DNA of 64,000 nucleotides, taken from positions 1 through 64,000 of the forward strand of contig CANNZV010000127.1 of assembly GCA_947561585.1 (NCBI GenBank), in the 5' to 3' direction. Origin of the DNA: Caprella mutica. Taxonomy: Eukaryota > Arthropoda > Malacostraca > Amphipoda > Caprellidae. The translations under genes were made by a program, and so were the position numbers. The notes beneath the pieces are model-generated. The model saw only the letters and a list, made by a program, of their open reading frames with translations. It did not search any database and was not told the origin of the DNA. This document shows, one piece after another, positions 42,490 to 53,000 of the stretch (position 1 is the first letter of the stretch; each line of letters opens with the position of its first letter).

Positions 42490-42905
42490 TAGAATGGAGG
42501 AAAATAGTTAGAATGTGGCAAAATTTGATAGAATTGGGAAAATTTGATAGAATTGGGAAAGTTAGATGGAATTGAGAGAATTAGGTAGAATGTGGGAAAA
42601 TCAGGTCAAATGGGGAAAATTAGGTAGAATGGGGGAAAATTAGGTAGAATGGGTAAATTAGGTAGAATGGGGAAATTAGGTAGAATGGGTAAATTAGGTA
42701 GAATGGGGAAATTAGGTAGAATGGGTAAATTAGATAGAATGGGGAAATTAGGTAGAATGGGGGAAAATTAGGTAGAATGGGTAAATTAGGTAGAATGGGG
42801 AAATTAGGTAGAATGGGTAAATTAGGTAGAATGGGGAAATTAGGTAGAATGGGTAAATTAGATAGAATGGGGAAATTAGGTAGAATGGGGGAAAATCAGG
42901 TAGAA
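42490..42905. repeat. 17-18-bp minisatellite
   Basis: Units of AAATTAGGTAGAATGGG with G-number variants, immediately after the CpG-rich array. Confidence 0.93.
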
Positions 42906-42959
42906 TGAGGGAAAAGTTGGCTGAGTAGGGAAAATGGTGCCAGAATGGAGAAATTAATG

Positions 42960-43280
42960 ATTGTAGTAGGGGTTTAACGTCTGCTTCGGAACCAGAGGCC
43001 ATATCGCTGATGTCAAAATGAAATTAAATGCAAGGGACTCAAATAAGCAGTCAGAAAGAAAAGTGGCTTCATGAACAAAGTCTCCTAAGGCTACCACCGT
43101 CGGTCCCTTACCAAGGAATGTGACGAAAATGGTCACTCTAGTCCCTGAACTGTTGTAATTTGGATTATGAAATATTTTTCCACTTTTTATCCAAGTAAAT
43201 TTTTTGTAACGCTTCAATTACGAGGTCTTAGTTTTTGTGTTAGGTAGACTAGTTGGTTTTATTTACTATCACCTCTTCAT
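42960..43280. repeat. Dispersed repeat family D, copy 3 (rearranged)
   Basis: CTTACCAAGGAATGTGACG is inverted relative to the downstream ACGAGGTCTTAGTTTTTGTG, so this copy is a foldback arrangement. Confidence 0.6.
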
Positions 43281-44690
43281 CACCGTTTTCCATTACATTT
43301 CATAAGAATTAGGTACCAGTAAAGAGTAGTTATCCGCTCCGTGACGTCATCAATTTGTGCAGAATACTGCCATATATAAATCATACATCATTATATAAGA
43401 TAGCTGTATAAATAACTACATATTACAAATATTATTCAAATAATCACATTATGAAAAATTAAAACAATTAGCTACATCGATCAGTTCGATGCTTGAAATG
43501 GAAGAAATAAAATTAACATATATACCTAGGTAGCAGCTGATATTCAATTTATTAAATAAATTAATATAATTATGTAAAATAACTAAAACTTATTACCAAT
43601 TGATTATAAATATTCTAAATATAATTTATTTCGAATATTTATTCATATTCCAACCCGTCAATATCAATATTAAAATTAGTTATTGTATTTTCAATCGTGC
43701 AAAATATATAATTTATTTTCATGAGGAAAAATGATAACCAGCTTAGGATTTTATTTTTCATTTTCTAATTTTCATCATATCTCGAAAAGTACTTTGAATT
43801 TCGAAAAAACAGTTAACGCAGTTATTTTTGTAGACCATTTTTACATATCGGAGATATTTTTTCGAATCGATTAATGCAAATTTTATTTTTTAATTATTTC
43901 GTATGTTACCATGTATTTCCCGGTTTGAATTAAATCCCTATGTATTCCATTAAAATTCGAATAATTCAAAATTTCGTTCGAATTTCGTAAAACAAATCAA
44001 TAGAGTTCTGTAGGACCATAGGCCAGAGGTTTCCAGAAAATTTCAGCCCATTCTGTTTGATAGTCTTTGAAAATATCCTGGAAAGTATGTCGAATTAATT
44101 CCTATGTATCCCATTATAAACAAAGTGTTAATAATTCGAAAACCCGTTCGAATTTCGAAAAATCCTTTTAACACGTTAAATTCGACACGACTTTCTAAAA
44201 AGTTGTAAATTTTCATGTCTCTAGGTCTAACCGTTTGTGAGTAATATTGCTCCAAGTAACACACATACATACATACATACATACACACAGACAGATCTAG
44301 CGTATTATATTATATATAAAGATATTATATTCTTGTTGCTTAGTTATCAGTTTTTCTACTGAATTTATGGAAGTATCTTGACTATGCGTGATCACACTAA
44401 TAATAATTTCTTTTCCAAAATTTGGTTAAATCGGTATATATATATACAGATAATACTTATTTGAATTTAAATATAAACCTAAACCCATTTCATTAATTGA
44501 TTTCTCCAGAAATAGACAACAGGTACTGAACGAGTTATATTATAAAATATAGATTTTCGGTTCTGTACATGGATTCTAATTGAAATAAAATATATTTTTC
44601 TATAGTTATTAGATTCTCATCTGGTAAAATTTCTTAACCCTATGTTGGCTACTGGTTTCTTCTTGAAGTGAATTATTTTATACAAATTTT
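43281..44690. other. AT-rich region with CATA microsatellite
   Basis: No gene. Diverged repeats with AATTTCGTTCGAATTTCG occur at about 43900-44230, and a CATA tract at about 44264-44284 ends a probable retroposon-type repeat. Confidence 0.5.
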
Positions 44691-45375
44691 ATATTTAAAT
44701 ATTAAAAATTGAAACAGTTAGCCTTAAAAGATGCATCTAATTGAACTATAAGTCCTAGGTAGAATTTTTTAAATGTTATGTTCATACTAAATTGTAGTAC
44801 ATTTACTGCATTGAAATGATGTACTCAGAATATATATAGAGAAATCACTTAAACTAAATGTTACAAAGTATAAATACACAGGTATATTTTTACTTCAGTA
44901 ACCCCATGTAAGTAACTCTTTGCAGCATAACAGCTTCTCGTTCATTTAAATCTCGTAAATAGACGTAGGGTAAGTTCGGAGTTATCGACCGGTTTCGCAT
45001 TTTCGTTCATACAAGAAAACTAATATAATTTTACTCGTTATTTTAATTATTTTATATTTTCCTTTAATGTGATCGGAAATGAGGAATCATCCGATAACTC
45101 GAAAGTGAACCTAAATACATCACTTGAATTGGTCAGTTTAGCAAAATATTTATTATAAATAATTGAAACTCAAACGCAATATGTAATATTTTTGTTGCAG
45201 TTACCCATGCAATGTTTATTTGTGCTCAGTCTTCTGGTAGTAGACATCAGAACAAGAATGAAGTGATTGAGTAAGCGGAACTCTATTCTCCTCATTTAAC
45301 TTTCAAAATTTTTTGTGGGTCTTCATAGACCTTAAAAGACTTAAATTCGAAACATTTATGAATAACTTCATTGGT
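44690..45375. repeat. Dispersed duplication, unit 2
   Basis: Counterpart of 40925-41640; contains MITE-A at 44968-45113 and leads into the TIR element. Confidence 0.8.
44968..45113. mobile_element. MITE-A copy
   Basis: GGGTAAGTTCGGAGTTATCG and inverted CCGATAACTCGAAAGTGAAC. Confidence 0.75.
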
Positions 45376-46061
45376 TACTTCGCCCCCAGGGGCTCTATCC
45401 TGAAGCTGTCTGTGGTGAAGGGAAGAGAAGGGTCCCAAACTTTTACCAATCAAAGTTCATATAATGAAAAGTTACTTCATTGAATAAAGCATTTAATCAC
45501 CACTCACTGGTGGCTGCAATATTGATTCCGTGACGTCACACTCTGAATTTCCTCATTTCGATCATGTACAGCAAACTCTGTCAAAAATGAATTAATTTTC
45601 TAATTTGACGTCAGTTTTTCACCGCCACGTTAAAAAAGCTCATGGCAAAAAGTTAAGCTGCAATTGTTTTAAACGGAACTCTTCTCACTTGTGTGAAGAA
45701 AAAAACATGGGTGAAAAAAGTGTGAAGGGTTCCGTTCAAAACAATGTAGCTAAAAATTTGGCCAAGAGCCTTTTCTTTTCACGCAGCGTTCAGAAATTCA
45801 ATTGTGGCTTTAAAGTAAATAATTTTCTTTCCCAATTACTTATAGTTCGAACTAAAATTATTGGGGGTGAACTTACCAATAAATTCTACATAAATGTTTA
45901 CGATATAATTCTTTTAAGGTCTATGAAGACCCACCAAAATATTTAAGGGAAAAATATCATCAAACTTATCGAGTGTTCAATTGCTACACAATTATTCTGA
46001 TGTCTACTACCAGAAGACTGAGCACAAGTAAACATTGCATGGGTAACTGCAACAAAAATAT
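45188..46061. mobile_element. DNA-transposon-like element with about 150-bp inverted termini
   Basis: The left arm has CTTCTGGTAGTAGACATCAG and GTGGGTCTTCATAGACCTT; the right arm carries both in inverse order and orientation. The interior has a 113-codon ORF (45605-45946) without recognised similarity. Single arms also occur at 41432-41600 and 49372-49810. Confidence 0.75.
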
Positions 46062-46107
46062 AACATAAATATTATCTTGAGATATGTTATTAATTCAATT
46101 TTTATAA

Positions 46108-46250
46108 GCTAATTCCAAGTTATCGGACAGTTACACATTTTCGATCATATAGACAATCATTAAATTTTATAGTAAGTACAACTTAACTCTTTATTTTAAT
46201 TGGTATCCATGATATCTTCAGATCTATTGAATACCAATTAAAAGAAAAGT
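46108..46250. mobile_element. Partial MITE-A copy
   Basis: CCAAGTTATCGGACAGTTAC and a GGTATCCATGATA core; the right arm is lost. Confidence 0.55.
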
Positions 46251-46560
46251 TAAATAATTATATTGAATATTGAAACTTTTTGGGAATATTAATTGAAGAT
46301 ATTTATCATAAAATGTAGAGCATTTTGCTAACTTTTGCCCTCATTAAATTTCATAATAATTTAATTTTTTACTCTTGTACATTTAATTAAGGCTGAAATT
46401 AATTGGTTGCTTTAAACGAATGGACGCTATAAAAGAGATAAAATGAATAACACTTTTATGAAGGAGTAACAAGAGAAAAAAATGAATTTCAATAAAATAT
46501 ATTGAAGAACATTAGTTACAAGTTTTTCCCACAATATATAATATTGATTTTTTTAATTCT

Positions 46561-46980
46561 TCATATTTTGAAATAAACATCAGCACTCAGTTGCGTTTGC
46601 ATTTAATTTTTTTTTATTCTTCATATTTTGAAATATACATCAGCACTCAGTTGCGTTTGCATTTAATTTTTTTTTATTCTTCATATTTTGAAATATACAT
46701 CAGCACTCAGTTGCGTTTGCATTTAATTTTTTTTTATTCTTCATATTTTGAAATATACATCAGCACTCAGTTGCGTTTGCATTTAATTTTTTTTTATTCT
46801 TCATATTTTGAAATATACATCAGCACTCAGTTGCGTTTGCATTTAATTTTTTTTTATTCTTCATATTTTGAAATATACATCAGCACTCAGTTGCGTTTGC
46901 ATTTAATTTTTTTTTATTCTTCATATTTTGAAATATACATCAGCACTCAGTTGCGTTTGCATTTAATTTTTTTTAATTTT
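46561..46980. repeat. 60-bp tandem repeat, 7 units
   Basis: Units are almost identical (TCATATTTTGAAATATACAT, CAGCACTCAGTTGCGTTTGC). The 60-bp period gives a 20-residue repeat ORF that is not evidence of a gene. Confidence 0.98.
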
Positions 46981-47338
46981 ATTTATTAATTCTTTAATAA
47001 ATTTTTAAAGGATATAAAAGTATGGACGTTTCGTCTGTTCACTGAAGAAAGTTTCAGGTTAATCTGAATAGAAAGATAAAGTAATTAAATGAAATAAAAA
47101 TGAACAGCTCAGTTTGAAATGGAAAAACTGTTACTAACAATATTACATTCAATCGAATAATACACCATTAGTCTTATTTGGAGAGAAACAATATACTTTA
47201 TTGCACTAATTAACATGAATTGATACCTTCTCAAAAACAGATGTTAGTACAGACTGTACAGTGACTGTACAGGTGTGGCTGCGACAGTTGGGTCTCACTA
47301 ACCAGTTTATCAATCATTGATTCGTATTTTCTTTAATA

Positions 47339-47519
47339 GAGTAAATTTCAGTTATTGCACGGTTCCACATTTTCGATCATTTAGAAAAAATATTTTAATA
47401 AATTAGTAATTAATTTTTATATATATTTTTTTGTTTAAAAATAAAGTATTTTAGTTATTAAATTTTTTTTTCTTATATGATCGAAGATGTGTAACCGTGC
47501 AATAACTCGTAACTTACCC
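47339..47519. mobile_element. MITE-A copy
   Basis: TTATTGCACGGTTCCACAT and inverted GTGTAACCGTGCAATAAC, with private variants matched between arms. Confidence 0.8.
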
Positions 47520-47999
47520 CAGTGTATTTATCATCCTAGTTATTTTCTAAAGTGTACAAGTGTTTGTTTTTAGTTTATTTTGTTTGACAGATTAATGATA
47601 CCGGTATCGGACAGACGTATCTGTTATCTGATGTATTTACATCGCTAATTAATTCATAATAGTTATTTCTATTGAGATATATAGTTAATTATTCTTTGCA
47701 CAAATGTTACCATTGCACTAATTTATTCCATATCATTTTCCCTGTGTTTGTTAGTGTAATTTTATCTGTTATTTACAGTTTAACATCTGCTATTTAAAAT
47801 AACTTAACTAAATACTTCCTGTAATTTTCATATCAAGATTATATCTTAACTATAAACAAAAATAAAACAAATGGAATTTACCAACATTTAATAGATGCAT
47901 ATAATTTATTTTACTCGTTAACTTCCTTATCATTTAACATCTTTTATTTTTTATTTTTCTACTATAGATTATGATCGTTATTTATATGTTTTATATGAT
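47520..47999. other. Intergenic, nothing recognised
   Basis: AT-rich DNA. Confidence 0.5.
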
Positions 48000-48225
48000 A
48001 GCGCTAGCGTTATGCTCTTCAACTACGAGGTCTTAGACTTTGTGTTAGGTAGGCTCATAGCTCATAGGCTTCAATTACTGACATCTCTTTATTTTCCTCT
48101 TCCATCCAGGATTGCAGTCATCGGTGCTTGTGTCCTTTTTCGTCACATTTCTTGGTAAGTGACTGTATTCAAGGAGTAGCTTTTCTGCATCCATTTATAC
48201 CTTGAAACTTGCGCACCACAAGTTT
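48000..48225 (+). repeat. Dispersed repeat family D, copy 4
   Basis: TTCAACTACGAGGTCTTAGA to GTGACTGTATTCAAGGAGTA, nearly full length. Confidence 0.7.
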
Positions 48226-48241
48226 AGCCTCTAACCCTTCC

Positions 48242-48955
48242 GAGCCGATTTTTTTAAGCCTGTGTAACTTTTTACTACATTTTTTTATACTTACGAAATG
48301 TTTAAAGGCTTCTTAATCGATCTGTGAAGTTATTTTCTTGATTTAATTTTTTTATGGGACATATAATCCCACTTGCATTTTCCATTGGGATGTATTGTCC
48401 CACTGGGCTCCTGTACCAGCAAGACCAAATTACTGACTTGTTCTGTAGTTCTCTAGTTTTGATGCATCTGCTGAATTAGTTGGACCAGCAAAGTACAATT
48501 TTGCGTACAATGGAATATATTTTCCCATTGTATAATGCAAGTGGGATATTCATTGTAATAGTAAGTCCCAAGTGAGACAATAAATCACAATCCGTAAAAA
48601 TATTGAATATATACTACTCACGAATTACAAAAACTCCAAAAAGCTTGTACAATTAACTTATAAAGGTTGTTCTATCATGGAAATACCTCGCATATTAATA
48701 AAAACTGTATACATATCAATAATTAACTCACTTTTTTATTAATACCTGCAACCTCCGTCAATATGGCGATCTTTGATGCAATAAAATTGGTATATGGAAA
48801 TTCAAAATTAGTAGTTACGCATCTGACAACGTCACCAGAGTCACTACAACACGACTGTAATAAGATGATTCAAGGCATTTCTGTGACATTTTAGCCTATT
48901 TTATATAAATGAAATTAGGTGCGACGTTTTATCCCCATAGTCGCCAAAGGGTTAA
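48242..48955. mobile_element. PiggyBac-like nonautonomous element
   Basis: CCCTT-starting ends face inward. The right one reads CCCTTTGGCGACTATGGGG on the - strand next to TTAA. The interior has repeated GGGACATA/CCCACTTGCAT motifs. No transposase frame. Confidence 0.5.
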
Positions 48956-49054
48956 ACTTGTGGTGCGCAAGATTCGCCCCGTACGCAACTGCACGATTAT
49001 TCGCCCCTTGCGACCCTATTCTCTCCTTTGGATGATGGATAGCTACTCTTTTCC

Positions 49055-49260
49055 ATTTTCTTGCTCTAAAGAAAGCGTTTGACTCTGTGTCCCACAACGT
49101 AAAGCTATCCAAATTATCTGACTATGGTAAGGGTACCCACTCTCTTGTTCCGCTCTTACCTATCGGGGTGAACTGACGTGTTTTTATTAATGGTGCGAGT
49201 TCTGGCTGACGAGTAGTGACCAGTGGTACACCTCAGGGTAGTGTTTTGGGGGGTATTCGT
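49055..49260 (+). pseudogene. LINE reverse transcriptase fragment
   Basis: One + frame, with two stops, gives KKAFDSVSHNVKLSKLSDYG, RVFINGASSG and VTSGTPQGSVLGG: the central motifs of CR1/Jockey-type reverse transcriptases. Confidence 0.85.
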
Positions 49261-49371
49261 TTCATTATATTTAAAATAATCTAATTCTAAATATTTTCTA
49301 AAATATTCTAAATTTTCTGAATAATAATGATTAAAAGTAATTCAAACTTAAAAGATTTATGTTGCAGTAAC

Positions 49372-49810
49372 ATGCAGTAACATGTACTCAGTTTTCTGGT
49401 AGTAGACATCAGAACAAGAATGAAGGAAATTAGGAATTAAATGAACAGGTTAATTTTTTTTTGTTTTCTAAATATTTTTGTGTGTCTTCAAATACCTTAA
49501 AAAAATTAAATCCTCTAATTGACTAACCAATAAAGCTCTGCATAAATAATTACTTCTCAAATATTTGATTAATTATTTCTTTGCTTGCTTTCTTATCCTT
49601 CTTACGTGTTTGCTGTGTGTTTTCTGGTATAAATACTGGTTTTGATGTCCTTCCGGATCGTGTAGTTACGGGCTTAGACTCAATTTGTTCTTCCTCTGAG
49701 GATAGATTAATGTCTTCACTGGATGAGGTCATCCAAGTGTGTATTGCATGCTATGTTTTATTCACCCTTTATACTATTCCTTCTATGAAGACCCACAAAA
49801 TTAAATATTA
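49372..49810. mobile_element. Incomplete relative of the 45188 TIR element
   Basis: Left arm TTCTGGTAGTAGACATCAGA, inner inverted pair (GTGTCTTCAAATACCTT; CTATGAAGACCCACAAAAT). The outer right arm is missing. A 60-codon - strand frame (49550-49732) is unrecognised. The segmental duplication starts about 55 bp further on. Confidence 0.65.
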
Positions 49811-49898
49811 AAAAGCATTTCTTGTAATTCAGGTAGCAGATATTCTGGCTTACACGGCTAATGGCTACTTTATGTTCATGATGTGTATGTTTGTTCAG

Positions 49899-50099
49899 GA
49901 GGTGACTGCATACCAGCTGGCTCAGATGAGATCTCCCTTCACTCCCACGTGTGTCCCAAGCACAACAAGCAGGCCAAGAGTAACCACCTGAACGTGACGT
50001 GGTGCTTTGGCTGCTCCAAGGGCGGCTCACTGGTGCTGTGTGATGAGTGCCCTGCTGCCTACCACACGGAGTGCTTGGATACGCCCCCTTCAGAAGATG
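49899..50099 (+). CDS. NSD copy 2, exon 7 equivalent (PHD3)
   Basis: One synonymous change from copy 1. First exon of the duplication; its acceptor begins only about 30 bp after the breakpoint. Confidence 0.8.
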
Positions 50100-53000
50100 G
50101 TGAGGGGAAATAGTAGGATAATCATTTATGTAGTAGAGATATCATCAGTTTTGCCGGTTCTAAAGAGAAAAAAATTCTTCTTGAGCAGTTAGTTATAAAA
50201 AAAAATTAGTAGATCATTTTATTAATAGATCGAAAAGAAGCATTGATCAAAAGAATCAAAACATTACTTGTATTATAAATTGGTTCATTCATGTTAATAG
50301 ATTTTTTTAATATAATGTAGTTAACTTCATAGGAAATATTAAGCTGCATTAATTCTTTGATAGCTACGTTTGTTTTTGTGCTTGTATCAATGCTTTGTTT
50401 GTTTTTGTGCTTGTATCAATGCTTTGTTTGTTTTTGTGCTTGTATCAATGCTTTGTTTGTTTTTGTGCTTGTATCAATGCTTTGTTTGTTTCAGGCAAGG
50501 GATTCCTGTGTGAAGATTGTGTCAATGGAAAGCTGCCCGTGTATGGAGACATCATTTGGACCAAACTAGGCTCATACAGATGGTGGCCTGGACAAGTTCT
50601 ACATCCACGCTTCATTCCTGATAACATAGAGAACCTTAAACACTCTACGGGTATGTTCTGCGTGCACTTCTTTGGATCCAATGACTACTACTGGGTACAT
50701 AGGGGCAGAGTCTTCCACTATCAGGATGGAGATAAGGGATGTAAGACTTATAGTAAAAGTTCCCTCAACAAACACTTTGAAAGTGCAATGGAAGAGACAA
50801 AGATTGCCTTTGAGAATGAGCAGACAAACAGGTGCTTGAAGGAAGCGAAGAGACATGCAAAGGAGAGCACTAAACCAGCCCCCTTCGTGAAGATCGATAC
50901 CAACAAACCCTTTGGCTCTGTGAAGAGACAGGAGCTTGAGCTGCCCCCCAAGTGTGACTGTAACCCTAATAGTGATAGTCCCTGTGGGCCTAATAGTAAC
51001 TGTATTAATAGGATGCTGATGATAGAGTGCCCCATAGATGCGTGTAATGCAAGGGACAGGTGCATGAACCAGAGGTTCCAAAGGAGACAGTACCCCACTC
51101 TGTCCCACGCGAAGGTGGAGGGTAAAGGGTGGGGCTTAACCACACTGCAGGACATCAAGAAAGGTGACTTCGTGATAGAGTATGTGGGGGAACTGGTGGA
51201 TGAGACGGAGCTGTGGAGGAGAATAGATTACATGCACCAGATAAACGAAACGAATTACTATTTCCTCACCATCACCAAAGACATCATCATTGACGCGGGA
51301 CCCAAAGGAAACCTGGCCCGCTTCATGAACCACTCGTGTGAACCCAACTGTGAGACCCAGAAGTGGCAGGTTGGGACTGAGACCAGGGTGGGGCTGTTTG
51401 CTCTGGATGACATACCGAGTGGCAGTGAAGTTACCTTCAATTATCACTTTGAGTGTGTGGGGACAGAGAAGAAGAAATGTCACTGTGGATCAGCCAACTG
51501 CAGTGGCTACATTGGGGCCAAGGTTCAGAAGGTAAAACATTAGAAAATCTAAATTGAAAAAAAACTTTATCTGATTACATGGCATATTAAATTATTAAAA
51601 TAGTGACAATGAACTCTATTGCCTAAATTCTATCAATATCCTCATTGTAATGTTTTCCACAGACTGAAGTAGCAAAGAAATCTGTGTCTCTGAAGAACAA
51701 GAAGAAGAAAAAGAAACTCTGCCCAGCTAAAGTAACAGAGGATGAGTGCTTTAGGTGAGTGATGAGTGAGAGAAGTGAGTGATGAGTGAGAAAAGTGAAT
51801 GATGAGTTAGAGAAGTGAGTGATGAGTGAGAAAAGTGAGTGATGAGTGAGAGAAGTGAGTGATGAGTGAGAGAAGTGAGTGATGAGGGAGAGAAGTGAGT
51901 GATGAGGGAGAGAAGTGAGTGATGAGGGAGAGAAGTGAGTGATGAGTGAGAAAAGTGAGTGATGAGTGAGAAAAGTGAGTGATGAGTGAGAGAAGTGAGT
52001 GATGAGGGAGAGAAGTGAGTGATGAGTGCTTTAGGTGAGTGATGAGTGAGAGAAGTGAGTGATGAGTGAGAAAAGTGAATGATGAGTTAGAGAAGTGAGT
52101 GATGAGTGAGAAAAGTGAGTGATGAGTGAGAAAAGTGAGTGATGAGTGAGAGAAGTGAGTGATGAGTTAGAGAAGTGAGTGATGAGTGAGAAAAGTGAGT
52201 GATGAGTGAGAGAAGTGAGTGATGAGTGAGAGAAGTGAGTGATGAGGGAGAGAAGTGAGTGATGAGGGAGAGAAGTGAGTGATGAGGGAGAGAAGTGAGT
52301 GATGAGTTAGAGAAGTGAGTGATGAGTGAGAGAAGTGAGTGATGAGTGAGAGAAGTGAGTGATGAGTGAGAGAAGTGAGTGATGAGTGAGAGAAGTGAGT
52401 GATGAGGGAGAGAAGTGAGTGATGAGTGCTTTAGGTGAGTGATGAGTGAGAGAAGTGAGTGATGAGTGAGAAAAGTGAGTGATGAGTGAGAAAAGTGAGT
52501 GATGAGTTAGAGAAGTGAGTGATGAGTGAGAAAAGTGAATGATGAGTTAGAGAAGTGAGTGATGAGTGAGAGAAGTGAGTGATGAGTGAGAGAAGTGAGT
52601 GATGAGTGAGAGAAGTGAGTGATGAGTGAGAGAAGTGAGTGATGAGTGAGAGAAGTGAGTGATGAGTGAGAGAAGTGAGTGATGAGTGAGAGAAGTGAGT
52701 GATGAGTGAGAGAAGTGAGTGATGAGTGAGAGAAGTGAGTGATGAGTGAGAGAAGTGAGTGATGAGTGAGAGAAGTGAGTGATGAGTGAGAGAAGTGAGT
52801 GATGAGTGAGAGAAGTGAGTGATGAGTGAGAGAAGTGAGTGATGAGTGAGAGAAGTGAGTGATGAGTGAGAGAAGTGAGTGATGAGTGAGAGAAGTGAGT
52901 GATGAGTGAGAGAAGTGAGTGATGAGTGAGAGAAGTGAGTGATGAGTGAGAGAAGTGAGTGATGAGTGAGAGAAGTGAGTGATGAGTGAGAGAAGTGAGT

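Noticed and set aside
41752..42511. Overlapping ORFs on both strands in the CpG-rich array
   Set aside because: 24-bp period keeps frames open; nothing but repeat.
46591..46989. 132-codon ORF of 20-residue repeats
   Set aside because: 60-bp tandem repeat of AT-rich noncoding sequence.
49550..49732. 60-codon minus-strand ORF (acidic, TRSGRTSKP)
   Set aside because: Inside a broken TIR element; too short and without a recognised domain to call a gene.
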